A stretch of 64,000 nucleotides of DNA from Ehretia macrophylla (GCA_037974665.1 CM075767.1:88438644-88502643), one strand, 5' to 3'. Shown: positions 10,774-22,909, numbered from the stretch's first letter. Numbers and translations are program-made. Notes: generated from the sequence alone by a model not told the origin.

Positions 10774-10892
10774 TGGTGCGATCATACCACTACTAATGCA
10801 CTGGATCCCATCAAAACTCCGAAGTTAAGTGTGCTTGGCCGAGAGTAGTACTAGGATGGGTGACCTCCTAGGAAGTCCTTGTGTTGCACCAC
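10774..10892 (+). rRNA. 5S rRNA: 5S ribosomal RNA, copy 11
   Basis: Full length but diverged: G1T, G17C, C18T, C29T, G41A, C57T, G66C, C93T, G97A, C107T, C118A. Changes fall in both A and C boxes, so function is doubtful. Confidence 0.92.
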
Positions 10893-11450
10893 CTTTTCAA
10901 TTTTTTTTGCCTTGGTTAGGGTTGCCAAGATTCTTTATCCACCAAATTTCTATTTCCGAATCCCACGGAACATTGGGCAAGACAACGTCGCTTCACGTAG
11001 AGGCTACGCTCGCAAACCGAGGGCGTAGGGTTTGTGACAAGGTCTCCGTCGCTCCGGTGCCCATAACTTTTGATCCGTAACGAGTTACTCGGCGCACCGC
11101 ATACAGTTGCAAAGCTCTCTGAGATCTCTACGACGGGGGCAACTAGCTTGCTCGTTGTGCCCATTTTTGGAGCCCAAAATTGAACATTTTCATCAATTTC
11201 GGGCCACTTTTTTTCTTTTTCCATGTTTTTTCGTCCCGGATCGTACGTCGTGAGCTGTTAAAAGGACGACAACCTAACTCGCGGTTCATCAGAGGGCCCT
11301 ACAACGTGTCGATATCACATCTTACGAGGATGCTGCGTTGTTGAAGCGGATGGGTTGTCATTAAGCCCATTGGGCATTTTGAATGGGCCATCTCTCTAGG
11401 CTGGCACTGTGAACCGTTAACACGTATAGAAATTGTGCCTTCAACATGAT

Positions 11451-11569
11451 GGGTATGATTATACTAGCACTAATGCACCGGATCCCATCAGAACTCCGAA
11501 GTTAAGCGTGCTTGTGCGAGAGTAGCTCTAGGATGGGTGACCCCCTAGGAAGTCCTCGTGTTGTACCCC
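11451..11569 (+). rRNA. 5S rRNA: 5S ribosomal RNA, copy 12
   Basis: Full length. Changes: G5A, C6T, C10T, C15T, G65T, T76C, A77T, G97A, C114T. The upstream box reads CACGTATAG. Confidence 0.93.
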
Positions 11570-12082
11570 CTTTTCAATTTTTTTTGCCCTGGTTAGGGTT
11601 GCCAAGATACTTTATCCACCAAATCTCTATTACTGAATCCCACGGAACATTGGGCAAGACAACTTCTCTTCACGTAGAGGCCGGGCCTACAAACCGAGGG
11701 CGTAGGGTTTATGACCAGGTCTCCGTCGCTCCGATAACCATAACTTGTGATCCGTAAGGAGTTACGCGGCGCACAGCATTGCTCGCTGTGCTCGTTTTTG
11801 GAGTCCAAAATCGAACGTTTTCATTAGTTTCAGTCTACTTTTCTTCTTTTGCTCTGTTTTTCCGTCCCGGATCGTACGTTGTGAGTTGTTAAAAGGACGA
11901 CAACTTGACTCGCGGGACATCAGAGGGCCCTACAACTTTTTTGATATCACGTCTTCCGAGGATGCTGCGTTGTTGAAGCGGATGGGTTGTCGTTAAACCC
12001 ATTGGGCCTTTTGAATGGGCCATCTCTCTAGGCAGGCACTGTGAACAATTAAAACATATAGGAATTGTGGCCTCAATATGGC
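11570..12082 (+). other. Spacer of copy 12 with a ~45-bp deletion
   Basis: The unit is 632 bp. At about 11779 the text jumps from CACAGCAT to TGCTCGCTGTG, skipping the usual ACCGTTGCAAAGC... section. The conserved AGCTCTCTGAGAGCT palindrome is lost here. Confidence 0.9.
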
Positions 12083-12201
12083 GGGTGTGATCATACCAGC
12101 ACTAATGCACTGGATCCCATCAGAACTCCGAAGTTAAGCGTGCTTGGGCAAGAGTAGTACTAGGATGGGTGACCCCTTGGGAAGTCCTCGTGTTGCACCC
12201 T
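12083..12201 (+). rRNA. 5S rRNA: 5S ribosomal RNA, copy 13
   Basis: Full length. Changes: C6T, C29T, G68A, C95T, C119T. All are C-to-T or G-to-A, and three are at CpG. Confidence 0.95.
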
Positions 12202-12756
12202 CTTTTCAATTTTTTCTGCCCTGGTTAGGGTTGCCAAGATACTTTATCCACCAAATCTCTTTTATCGAATCCCATAGAACATTGGGCAAGATACCTTCAC
12301 TTCACGTAGAGGTCGGGCCCGCAAACCGAGGATGTAGGGTTTGTGACCTGGTCTCCGTCACTCAGGTGCCCAAAACTTTTGATCCGTAAGGAGTTACGCG
12401 GCACACAGCATACCATTGCAAAGCACTCTGAGAGCTCTACGACGGGTGTAGCCAACTTGCTCGATGTACCCTTTTTGGAGCCCAAAATCTAATGTTTTCA
12501 TCAGTTACAGGCCACTTTTCTTCTTTTACCATTTTTTTCCATCCCGGATAGTTCGTCATGAGCTGTTAAAAGGATGACAACCTGACTCGTGGTACATAAG
12601 AGTGCCCTACAACGTGTCGATATCACGTCTTGTGAGGATGCTGCGTTGTTGAAGCGGATGGGTTATCGTTAAGCCCATTGGGCATTTTGAATGGGCTATC
12701 TCCCGAGGCTGGCAGTGTGATCCGTTAACAAATAGGAATTGTGCCCTCAACATGAC

Positions 12757-12878
12757 GGGTGTGATCATACCAGCACTAATGCACCGGAACCCTTCAGAAC
12801 TCCGAAGTTAAGCGTGCTTGGGCGGCGAGAGTAGTACTAGGATGGGTGACCCCCTGGGAAGTCCTCGTGTTGCACCCC
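12757..12878 (+). rRNA. 5S rRNA: 5S ribosomal RNA, copy 14, 3-nt duplication between A box and IE
   Basis: 122 nt: GGC is duplicated (GGGCGGCGAG) between A box and intermediate element, changing their spacing. Other changes: C6T, T33A, A37T. Upstream, a short deletion leaves AACAAATAGG and no CATATAG box. Probably not active. Confidence 0.93.
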
Positions 12879-13438
12879 CTTTTCAATTTTTTTTTGCCCT
12901 GGTTAGGGTTGCCAAGATACTTTATCCACCAAATCTCTATTACCAAATCCCACCGCACATTGGGCAAGACAACTTCGCTTCACGTAGAGGCCGGGCCAGC
13001 AAACCGAGGGCGTAGGGTTTGCGACCAGGTCTCCGTCGCTCCGATGCCTATAACTTTTGATCCGTAAGGAGTTACGCGGCGCACAGCATACCGTTGCAAA
13101 GCTCTCTGAGAGCTCTACGACAGGGGCAGCTAGATTGCTCGCTGTGCCCGTTTTTGGAGCCCAAAATCGAACGTTTTCATCAGTTTCAGGCCAATTTTCT
13201 TCTTTTGCTCTGTTTTTCCGTACCGGATCATACTTCGAGAGATGTTAAAATGACGACAACCTGACTCGCAGGACCTCAGAGGATCATACAACGTTTTTGA
13301 TATCACGTCTTGCGATGATGCAGCGTTGTTGAAGCGGATGGGTTGTCGTTAAGCCCATTGGCACTTTTGAATGGGCCATTTCTCCAGGCTGGCATTGTGA
13401 ACCGTTAACATATATAGGAATTGTACCCTCAACATGAC

Positions 13439-13557
13439 GGGTGTGATCATACCCACACTAATGCACCGGATCCCATCAGAACTCCGAAGTTAAGCGTGCT
13501 TGGGCGAGAGTAGTACAAGGATGGGTGACCCCCTGGGAGGTCCTCGTGTTGCACCCC
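13439..13557 (+). rRNA. 5S rRNA: 5S ribosomal RNA, copy 15
   Basis: Full length. Changes: C6T, A16C, G17A, T79A, A101G. The three boxes are intact. A101G is shared only with copy 23, eight units away. Confidence 0.95.
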
Positions 13558-14115
13558 CTATTGAATTTTTTTTGCCCTGGTTAGGATTGCCAAGATACTT
13601 TATCCACCAAATCTCTATTACCAAAACCCACGGAACATTGGGCATGAAAACTTCGCTTCACGTAGAGGCCGAGCCCACAAACCGATGGCGTAGGGTTTAT
13701 GACCAAGTCTCCGTCGCTCCGGTGCCCATAACTTTTGATCCGTAAGGAGTTACGCAACGCACAACATACCATTGCAAAGCTCTCTGAGAGCTCTACGACA
13801 GGGGCAGCCAGCTTGTTCGCTGTGCCCATTTTTGGAGACCAAAATTGAACTTTTTCATCAGTTTCAGGCCACGTTTCTTCTTTTGCCCTGTTTTTCTATC
13901 CCGGATCGTACGTCGTGAGTTGTTAAAAGGACGACAACCTGACTCGCAGTACATCAGAGTGCCCTACAACGTGTAAATATCACGTCTTGCGAGGATGCTG
14001 CGTTGTTGAAGTGGATGGGTTGTCGTTAAGCCCATTGGGCCTTTTGAATGGGCCATCTCTCTAGGTTGGCACTGTGAACCGTTAACACATATAGTAATTG
14101 TGCCCTCAACATGAC

Positions 14116-14234
14116 GGGTGCGATCATACTAGCACTAATGCACCGAATCCCATCAGAACTCCGAAGTTAAGCGTGCTTGGGCGAGAGAAGTACTAGGATG
14201 GGTGACCCCCTGGGAAGTCCTCGTGTTGCACCCC
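14116..14234 (+). rRNA. 5S rRNA: 5S ribosomal RNA, copy 16
   Basis: Full length. Changes: C15T, G31A, T73A; boxes intact. The same three changes occur in copy 20, four units on, and the spacers share ACGCGACGTACAGC and CTCTACAAT, so the two units are close relatives. Confidence 0.96.
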
Positions 14235-14791
14235 CTTTTCAATTTTTTTGCCTTGGTTAGGGTTGCCAAGATACTTTATCCACCAAATCTCTATTACCGA
14301 GTCCCACAGAACATTGGGCAAGAAAACTTCGCTTCACGTAGAGGCCGGGCCTGCAAACCGAGGGCGTAGGGTTTGTGACCAGGTCTCTGTAGCTGCGGTG
14401 CCCAAAACTTTTGATCCGTAAGGAGTTACGCGACGTACAGCATACCGTTGCAAAGCTCTCTGAGAGCTCTACAATAGGCGCAGCCAGCTTGCTCGTTGTG
14501 CCCCTTTTTGGAGCCCAAAATCGAACGTTTTCATCAGTTTCAGGCCATTTTTCTTCTTTTGCTCTATTTTTCGGGCCCGGATCGTACGTCGTGAGCTGTT
14601 AAAAGGACGACAACCTAACTCGTGGTACATCAGAGGGCCCTACAACGTGTCGATATCACGTCTTGCGAGGATGCTGCGTTGTTGAAGCGGATGGGTTGTC
14701 GGTAAGCCCATTGGGCCTTTTGAATAGGCCATCTCTCTAGGCTGGTGCTGTGAACCGTTAACACATATAGGAATTGTGCCCTCAACATGAC

Positions 14792-14910
14792 GGGTAAGAT
14801 CATACCAGCACTAATGCACCAGATCCCATCAGAACTCCGAAGTTAAGCGTGCTTGGGCCAGAGTAGTACTAGGATGGGTGACCCCCTGGGAAGTCCTCGT
14901 GTTGCACCCC
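14792..14910 (+). rRNA. 5S rRNA: 5S ribosomal RNA, copy 17
   Basis: Full length. Changes: G5A, C6A, G30A, G68C. First unit of the block repeated at copies 28-30; G30A and G68C are shared with copy 28. Confidence 0.95.
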
Positions 14911-15467
14911 CTTTTCAATTTTTTTTGCCCTGGTTAGGGTTGCCAAGATACTTTATCCACCAAATCTCTATTACTGAATCCCACGGAACATTGGGCAAGA
15001 CAACTTCGCTTCACGTTGAGGCTGGGCCCGCAATCCGAGGGCGTTGGCTTTGTGACCTGGTCTCCGTCGCTCCGGTACCCCTAACTTTTGATCCGTAATG
15101 AGTTACGCGGTGCGCAGCATACCGTTGCAAAGCTCTCTGGAAGCTCTACGACGGGGGCAGCCAACTTGCACTCTCTGCCCTTTTTGGAGTTCATAATCGA
15201 ACGTTTTCATCAGTTTCAGGCCACTTTTCTTCTTTTGCTCTGTTTTTTCACCGCGGATCGTACGTCGGGAGCTGTGAAAAGGACAACAACCAGATTCGCC
15301 GGACATGAGAGGGCCCTACAACTTGTCGATAGCACGTCTTGAGAGGATGAAGCGTTGTTGCAGCGAATGGGTTGTCGTTAAGCCCATTGGGCCTTTTGAA
15401 TGGGCCATCTCTATAGGCTGGTATTGTGAACCATTAACACATATCGGAATTGTGCCCTCAACATGAT

Positions 15468-15586
15468 GGGTGAGATCATACCAGCACTAATGCACCATAT
15501 CCCATCAGAACTCTGAAGTTAAGCGTGCTTGGACGAGAGTAATACTAGGATGGGTGACCCCCTGGGAAGTCCTTGTGTTGCACCCC
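15468..15586 (+). rRNA. 5S rRNA: 5S ribosomal RNA, copy 18
   Basis: Full length. Changes: C6A, G30A, G31T, C47T, G66A, G75A, C107T. Boxes intact. G75A (AGTAATACT) is shared with copy 29. The upstream box reads CATATCGG. Confidence 0.94.
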
Positions 15587-16144
15587 CTTTTCAATTATTT
15601 TTGTCGTGGTTAGCGTTGCCAAGATACTTTATCCGCCAAATCTCTATGACCAAATCCCACGGAACGTTGGGCAAGAAAACTTCGCTACACGTAGAGGCCG
15701 GGCCCGCAAACCGAGGGCGTAGGGTTTGTGACCAAGTCTCTGTTGCTCCGGTGCCCATAACTTTTGATCTGTAAGGAGTTGCGCAGCGCACAGCATACCG
15801 TTGCAAAGCTCTCTGAGAGCTCTATGACTACGGTAGCCAGCTTGCTCGATGTGCCCATTTTTGGAGCCCAAAATCGAACATTTTTATCAGTTTCAGGCCA
15901 CCTTTCTTCTTTTGCCCTGTTTTTCCGTCCCGGATCCTACGTCGTGAGCTGTTAAAAGGACGACAACCTGACTCGCTGTACATCAGAGGGCCCAACAACG
16001 TGTCGATATCACGTCTTGCGAGGATGCTGCATTGTTGAAGCGGATGGGTTGTCGTTAAGCCCATAAGGCCTTTTGAATGGGCCATCTCTCCAGGCTGCCA
16101 CTTTGAACCGTTAAGACATATAGGAATTGTGCCCTCAACATGAC

Positions 16145-16263
16145 GGGTGCGATCATACCAGCACTAACGCACCGGATCCCATCAGAACTCCGAAGTTAAG
16201 CGTGCTTGGGCGAGAGTAGTACTAGGATGGGTGATCCCCTGGGAAGTCCTCGTGTTGCACCCC
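16145..16263 (+). rRNA. 5S rRNA: 5S ribosomal RNA, copy 19
   Basis: Full length and among the closest to consensus: T24C and C91T only. C91T is in the C box. The first downstream T-run is shortened (CCCCTCTTCAA), leaving the eight-T run. Confidence 0.96.
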
Positions 16264-16819
16264 TCTTCAATTTTTTTTGCCCTGGTTAGGATTGCCAAGA
16301 TACTTTATCCACCAAATCTCTATTACCGAATCCCACGGAACATTGATCAAGACAACATCACTTCACGTAGAGGCCGGGCACGCAAACCGAGGTCGTAGGG
16401 TTTGTGACCAGGTCTCCGTCGCTCCGGTGCCTATAACTTTTGATCCGTAAGGAGTTACGCAGCGCAGAGCATACCGTTGCAAAGCTCTCTGAGAGCACTA
16501 CGTCGAGGGCAGCCAGATTGCTCGATGTGCCCATTTTTGGAGCCCAAAATCGAACATTTTCATCAGGTTCAGGCCACTTTTCTTCTTTTTCGCTATTTTT
16601 CCGCCCCGGATCGTACGTCGTGAGTTGCTAAAAGAACGACGACCTGACTCACGGTATCACGTGGGCCCTACAACATGTCGATATCACGTCCTGTGAGGAT
16701 GCTGCGTTGTTGATGCGGATAGGGTGTCGTTAAGCCCATTGGGCCTTGTGAATGGGCCATCTCTTTAGGTTGGGACTGTGAACCGTTAAGACATAGAGGA
16801 ATTGTGCCCTAAACATGAC

Positions 16820-16938
16820 GGTTGCGATCATACTAGCACTAATGCACCGAATCCCATCAGAACTCCGAAGTTAAGCGTGCTTGGGCGAGAGAAGTACTAG
16901 GATGGGTGACCCCCTGGGAAGTCCTCGTATTGCACCCC
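16820..16938 (+). rRNA. 5S rRNA: 5S ribosomal RNA, copy 20
   Basis: Full length. Changes: G3T, C15T, G31A, T73A, G110A; boxes intact. Sister of copy 16. The upstream box is damaged (AGACATAGAGG). Confidence 0.94.
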
Positions 16939-17495
16939 CTTTTCAATTTTCTTGCCTTGGTTAGGGTTGCCAAGATACTTTATCCACCAAATCTCTATTA
17001 CCGAATCCCACAGAACATTGGGCAAGAAAACTTCGCTTCACGTAGAGGCCGGGCCCGCAAACCGAGGGCGTAGGATTTGTGACCAGGTCTCTGTCGCTTC
17101 GGTGCCCATAACTTTTGATCCGTAAGGAGTTACGCGACGTACAGCATACCGTTGCAAAGCTCTTTGAGAGCTCTACAATGAGGGCAGCCAGCTTGCTCGT
17201 TGTGCCCATTTTTGGATCCCAAAATCGAACGTTTTCATTAGTTTCAGGCCACTTTTATTCTTTTGCTCTGTTTTTTCGTCTCGGATCGTACGTCGTGAGC
17301 CGTTTAAAGGATGACAACCTAACTCGTGGGACATCAGCGGGCCCTACAACATGTCGATATCACGTCCTGCGAGGATGCTGTGTTGTTGAAGCGGATGGGT
17401 TGTCGTAAAGCCCATTGGGCCTTTTGAATGGGCCATCTCTCTAGGTTGGGACTGTGAACCGTTAACAAATATAGGAATTGTGCCCTCAACATAAC

Positions 17496-17614
17496 GGGTG
17501 TGATCATACTAGCACTAATGCCCCGGATCCCATCAGAACTCCGATGTTAAGCGTGCCTGGGCGAGAGTAGTACTAGGGTGGGTGACCCCTTGGGAAGTCC
17601 TCGTGTTGCACCCC
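17496..17614 (+). rRNA. 5S rRNA: 5S ribosomal RNA, copy 21
   Basis: Full length. Changes: C6T, C15T, A27C, A50T, T62C, A83G, C95T. A27C+A50T+T62C is a haplotype shared with copy 37, 10.6 kb away, whose spacer shares GAGTGCG/TAGTGCG and GTGA(C/T)AAGGTCTCTGTC. Confidence 0.94.
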
Positions 17615-18172
17615 CTTTTCAATTTTTTTTGTCCTGGTTAGGGTTGCCAAGATACTTTATCCACCAAATCTCTATTACCGAATCCCACGGAACATTGGGC
17701 AAGACAGCTTCACTTCACGTAAAGGCCGGGCCCGCGAACCGAGTGCGTAGGGTTTGTGACAAGGTCTCTGTCGCTCCGGTACCCATAAATTTTGATCTGT
17801 AAGGAGTTAAGCGGCGCACAGCATATCGTTGCAAAGCTCTCTGAGAGCTCTACGACGGGGGCAGCCAGCTTGCTCGCTATGCCCATTTTTGGAGCCCAAA
17901 ATCGATCATTTTCATCAGTTTCAGACCACTTTTCTTCTTTTGCTCTGTTTTTCAGTCCCGGATCGTACGTCGTGAGCTGTTAAAAGGACGACAACCTGAC
18001 TCGCGGGACATCAGATAGCCCTACAATGTGTCGATATAACGTCTTGCGAGGATACTGCGTTGTTGAATCGGATGGGTTGTCGTTAAGCCCATTGGGCCTT
18101 TTGAATGGGCCATCTCTCTAGGCTGGCACTATGAACCGTTAGCACACATAGGAATTGTGCCCTCAACATGAC

Positions 18173-18291
18173 GGGTGCGATCATACCAGCACTAATGCAC
18201 CGGATCCCATCAGAACTCTGAAGTTAAGCGTGCTTGGGCGAGAGTAGTACTAGGATGGGTGACCCCCTCGGAAGTCCTCGTGTTGCACCCC
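18173..18291 (+). rRNA. 5S rRNA: 5S ribosomal RNA, copy 22
   Basis: Full length, only C47T and G97C. The upstream box is CACACATAGG rather than CACATATAGG and the first T-run is TTGT, so flanking signals are weaker than the gene. Confidence 0.96.
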
Positions 18292-18849
18292 CTTGTCAAT
18301 TTTTTTTGCCCTGGTTAGGGATGCCAAGATACTTTATCCACCAAATCTCTATTACCGAATCCCACAGAACATTTGGCAAGACAACTTCGCTTCACATAGC
18401 GGCTAGGCCCGCAAACTGAGGGCGTAGGGTTTGTGACCAGGTCTCCGTCGCTCCGGTGCCATAAATTTTGATCCGTAAAGAGTTACGCAGCACACAGCAT
18501 GCCGTTGCAAAGCTCTCTGAGAGCTCTACGATGCGGGCAGCCAGCTTGCTCTCTGTGCCCATTTTTGGAGCCCAAAATCGAACGTTTTCATCAGTTTTAG
18601 ACCACTTTTCTTCTTTTGCTCTGTTTTTTCATCCCGGATCATACGTCGTGAGCTGTTAAAATGACGACAACCTGACTCGCGGGACATTAGAGGGCCCTCC
18701 AACGTTTTTGATATCACGTCTTGCGATGATGCTGCGTTGTTGAAGCGGATGGGTTGTCGTTAAGCCCATTGGGCTATTTTAATGGGCCATCTCTCCAGGC
18801 TGGCACTGTGAACCGTTAACATATATTGGAATTTTGCCCTCAACAAGAC

Positions 18850-18968
18850 GGGTGCGATCATACCAGCACTAATGCACCGGATCCCATCAGAACTCCGAGG
18901 TTAAGTGTGCTTGGGCGAGAGTAGTACCATGATGGGTGACCCCCTGAGAGGTCCTCGTGTAGCACCCC
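18850..18968 (+). rRNA. 5S rRNA: 5S ribosomal RNA, copy 23
   Basis: Full length. Changes: A50G, C57T, T79C, G81T, G98A, A101G, T112A. Both A and C boxes are hit. The upstream text reads AACATATATTGG, shared in part with the unit before copy 15. Confidence 0.93.
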
Positions 18969-19527
18969 CTTTTCAATTTTTTTTGCCCTGGTTAGGATTG
19001 CCAAGATGCTTTATCCATCAAATCTCTATTACTGAATCCCACGAAACATTGGGCAAGACAACTTCACTTCACGTAGAGGCCGGGCCTGCGAACCGAGGGC
19101 GTAGGGTTTGTGACCAGGTCTTCGTCGCTCGGGTGCCCATAACTTTTGATCCGTAAGGAGTTACGAGGCACACAGCATACCGTTGCAAAGCTCCTTGAGA
19201 GCTCTACGACGGTGGTAGCCAGCTTGCTCGATGTGCCCCTTTTTGGAGACCAAAATCGAACGTTTTCATTTGTTTCTGGACAATTTTCTTCTTTTGCTCT
19301 GTTTTTCCGTCTCGGATCGTATGTCATGAGATGTTAAAAGGACGACAACCTGACTCGCGGGACATCAGAGGGCCTTACAATGTTTTTGATATCACGTCTT
19401 GCTAGGATGCTGCGTTGTTGAAGCGGATGGGTTGTCGTTAAGCCCATTGGGCCTTCTGAATGGGCCATCTCTCTAGGCTGACACTGTGAACCGTTAACAC
19501 ATATAGGAATTGTGCCCTCAACTTGAC

Positions 19528-19646
19528 GGGTGCGATCATACCAACACTAATGCACTGGATCCTATCAGAACTCCGAAGTTAAGCATGCTTGGGCGAGAGT
19601 AGTACTAGGATGGGTGACCCCTTGGGAAGTCCTCGTGTTGCACCCC
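19528..19646 (+). rRNA. 5S rRNA: 5S ribosomal RNA, copy 24
   Basis: Full length. Changes: G17A, C29T, C36T, G58A, C95T, all C-to-T or G-to-A. Confidence 0.95.
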
Positions 19647-20204
19647 CTTTTCAAATTTTTTTGCCCTGGTTAGGGTTGCCAAGGTACTTTATCCACCAAA
19701 TCTCTATTAGCGAATCCCACGGAACATTGGCCAAGACAACTTCGCTTCACGTAGAGGCTGGGCCCGCAAACCGAGGGCGTAGGGTTTGTGACAAGGTCTC
19801 CATCGCTCTGGTGTCCATAACTTTTGATTCGCAAGGAGTTACGCGGAGCACAGCATACCGTTGCGAAGCTCTTTGAGATCTCTACGACGGGGCCAGCTAG
19901 CTTGTTCGCTGTGCCCATTTTTGGACCCCAAAATCGAACATTTTCATTAGTTTAAAGCCACTTTTCTTCTTTTGATATGTTTTTCCGTCTCGGATCGTAC
20001 GTCGTGAGTTGTTTAAAGGACGACAACCTGACTCACGGGACATCAGAGGGCCCTACAATGTGTCGATATCACGTCTTGCAAGGATGCGGCATTGTTGAAG
20101 CTGATGGGTTGTCGTTAAGCCCATTGGGCCTTTTGAATGGGCCATCTCTCTAGGTTGGCACAGTGAACCATTAACACATATAGGAATTGTGCCCTCAACA
20201 TGAT

Positions 20205-20323
20205 TGATGCGATCATACCAGCACTAATGGACAGGATCCCATCAGAACTCCGAAGTTAAGCGTGCTTGGCGAGAGTAGTACTAGGATGGTTGACCCCCTT
20301 GGGAAGTCCTCGTGTTCCACCGC
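20205..20323 (+). rRNA. 5S rRNA: 5S ribosomal RNA, copy 25, with compensating 1-nt indels
   Basis: One G is lost before the intermediate element (CTTGGCGAG) and one T gained in the C-box region (CCCCCTTGGGA), so length stays 119. Other changes: G1T, G3A, C26G, C29A, G87T, G113C, C118G. Both ends of the terminal stem are altered. Likely non-functional. Confidence 0.92.
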
Positions 20324-20881
20324 CTTTTCAATTTTTTTTGCCCTGGTTAGCGTTGCCAAGATACTTTATCCACCAAATATCTATTACCAAAACCCACGGA
20401 ACATTGGGCATGAAAACTTCACTCCACGTAGAGGCCGGGCCCGCAAGCCGGTGGCGTAGGGTTTGTGACCAAGTCTCTGTCGCTCCGGTGCCCATAACTT
20501 TTGATCCGTAAGGAGGTACGCAGCGCACAGCATACCGGTGCAATGCACTCTGAGAGTTCTACGACATGGGCAGCCAGCTTGCTTGATGTGCCCATTTTTG
20601 GAGCCCAAAATCGAACTTTTTCATCAGTTTCAAGCCACTTTTCTTCTTTTGCCCTATTTTTCCGTCCTGGATCGTACGTCGTGAGTTGTTAAAAGGACGA
20701 CAACCTGACTCGCGGTACATCAAAGGGCCGTACAACGTGTCGATATCACATCTTGTGAGGATGATGCGTTGTCGAAGCGGATGGGTTGTCGTTAAGCCCA
20801 TTGGGCCTTTTGAATGGGCCATCTCCCTTGGCTGGCACTGTGAACTGTTAACACATATAGGAAATGTGCACTCAACATGAC

Positions 20882-21000
20882 GGGTGCGATCATACCAGCA
20901 CTAATGCATCGGATCCCATCAAAACTCCGAAGTTAAGCGTGCTTGGGCTTGAGAAGTACTAGGATGGGTGACCCCCTGGGAAGTCCTCGTGTTGCACCCC
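20882..21000 (+). rRNA. 5S rRNA: 5S ribosomal RNA, copy 26
   Basis: Full length. Changes: C28T, G41A, G68T, A69T, T73A. The intermediate element reads CTTGAG. The same five changes appear in the next copy (27). Confidence 0.95.
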
Positions 21001-21557
21001 CTTTTCAATATTTTTTGCCCTGGTTAGGGTTGCCAAGATACTTTATCCACCAAATCTCTATTACCGAATCCCATGGAACATTGGTCAAGGCAACTTCGCT
21101 TCACGTAGAGGCCGAGCCCACAAACCGAGGGCATAGGGTTTGTGACCAGGTCTCCGTCGCTGCGGTGCCCATAACTTTTGATTCGTAAGGAGTTACGCGG
21201 CGGACAGCATACCGTTACAAACCTCTCTGAGAGCTCTATGACTAGGGCAGCTAGCTTGCTCGATGTGCCCATTTTTGGAGCCCAAAATCAAACGTTTTCA
21301 TCAGTTTCAAGACACTTTTCTTCTTTTGCCCATTTTTTCCGTGCGGATCGTACGTCGTGAGCTGTTAAAAGGACGACAACCTGACTCGCGGTACATCAAA
21401 GGGCCCTACAACGTATCGATATCACGTCTTGCGAGGTTGCTGCGTTGTTGAAGCGGATGGGTTGTCGTTAAGTCTATTGGTCCTTTTGAATGGGCCATCT
21501 CTCTAGGCTGGCATTGTGAACTGTTACCACATATAGGAATTGTGCCCTCAACATGAC

Positions 21558-21676
21558 GGGTGCTATCATACCAGCACTAATGCATCGTATCCCATCAAAA
21601 CTCCGAAGTTAAGCGTCCTTGGGCTTGAGAAGTACTAGGATGGGTGACCCCCTTGGAAGTCCTCATGTTGCACCCC
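21558..21676 (+). rRNA. 5S rRNA: 5S ribosomal RNA, copy 27
   Basis: Full length. Carries the copy 26 haplotype plus G7T, G31T, G60C, G97T, G108A. With ten changes, several in boxes, it has decayed faster than its sister. Confidence 0.93.
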
Positions 21677-22233
21677 CTTTTCAATTTTTTTGCCTTGGTT
21701 AGGGTTCCCAAAATATTTTATCCACCAAATCTCTATTACCGAATCTCACGGAACATTGGGCAAGAAATCTTCGCTTCACGTGGAGGCTGGCCCCACAAAC
21801 CGAGGGCGTAGGGTTTGTGACCAGGTCTCCGTCGCTGCGGTGCCCATAACTTTTGATCCGTAAGGAGTTACACGGCGGACAGCATACCGTTACAAAGCTC
21901 TCTGAGAGCTCTATGATGGGGGCAGCTAGCTTGCTCGCTGTGTCCCATTTAGGAGCCCAAAATCGAATGTTTTCAATAGTTTTAGGTCACTTTTCTTCTT
22001 TTGCCATGTTTTTCCGTCCCCGATCGTACGTCGTGAGCTATTAAAAGGATGACAACCTGACTCGCTGTACATCAGAGGGCCCTACAACGTGTCAATATCA
22101 CGCCTTGTGAGGATGTTACGTTATTGAAGCAGATGGATTATCGTTAAGCCCATTGGGCCTTTTGAATGGGCCATCTCTCTAGGCTCGCTCTGTGAACCGT
22201 TAACACATATAGGAATTGTGCCCTCAACATGAC

Positions 22234-22352
22234 GGGTGCGATCATACCAGCACTAATGCACCAGATCCCATCAGAACTCCGATGTTAAGCGTGCTTGGGC
22301 CAGAATAGCACTAGGATGGGTGACCCCTTGGGAAGTCCTCGTGTTGCACCCC
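22234..22352 (+). rRNA. 5S rRNA: 5S ribosomal RNA, copy 28
   Basis: Full length. Changes: G30A, A50T, G68C, G72A, T76C, C95T. The spacer matches that of copy 17 in several rare features (see 22234-24261). Confidence 0.94.
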
Positions 22353-22909
22353 TTTTCAATTTTTTTTGCCTTGGTTAGGATTGCCAAGATACTTTATCCA
22401 CCAAATCTCTATTACCGAATCCCACGGAACATTGGGCAAGACAACTTCGCTTCACATAGAGGCCGGGCCCAAAAACAGAGGGCGTAGGGTTTGTGACCAG
22501 ATCTCCGTCGATCTGGTGCCCTTAACTTTTTATCCGTAAGGAGTTACGCGGTGCGCAGAATACCGTTGCAAAGCTCTCTGGGAGCACTATAATAGGGGCA
22601 GCCAGCTTGCTAGCTATGCCCGTTTTTGGAATTTATAATCGAACGTTTTCATCAATTTCAGGCCACTTTTCTTCTTTTGCTCTGTTTTTTCGTCCCGGAT
22701 CGTACGTCGTGAGCTGTTACAAGGACGAAAACCTGATTCGTGGGACATCAGAGGGCCCTATAACTTGTCTATATCACGTCTTGAGATGATGCTGCATTGT
22801 TGAAGCGGATGGGTTATAGTTAAGACCATTGGGCTTTTTGTATTGGCCATCTCTATAGGCTGGCACTGAGAACCATTAACACATATAGGAAGTGTGCCCT
22901 CAACATGAT

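Larger units (their letters stand above)
14792..16819 (+). repeat. Three-unit segment (copies 17-19) duplicated at 22234
   Basis: Copies 17, 18, 19 and their spacers share rare variants with copies 28, 29, 30 in the same order at an offset of 7,440-7,442 bp. Examples: the modified block after TTTTTGGA (GTTCATAATCG / ATTTATAATCG), CTCTATGACTA, CGGATCCTACGTCG with CTCGCTGTACATC, GGGCACGCAAACC and GCTAAAAGAACGACGACC. Confidence 0.8.
20882..22233 (+). repeat. Adjacent sister units (copies 26 and 27)
   Basis: Copies 26 and 27 share C28T, G41A, G68T, A69T and T73A in the gene and GTCGCTGCGGTG, GCGGACAGCATACC and TTACAAA in the spacer. The pattern is that of a recent local duplication of one unit. 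Confidence 0.8.
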
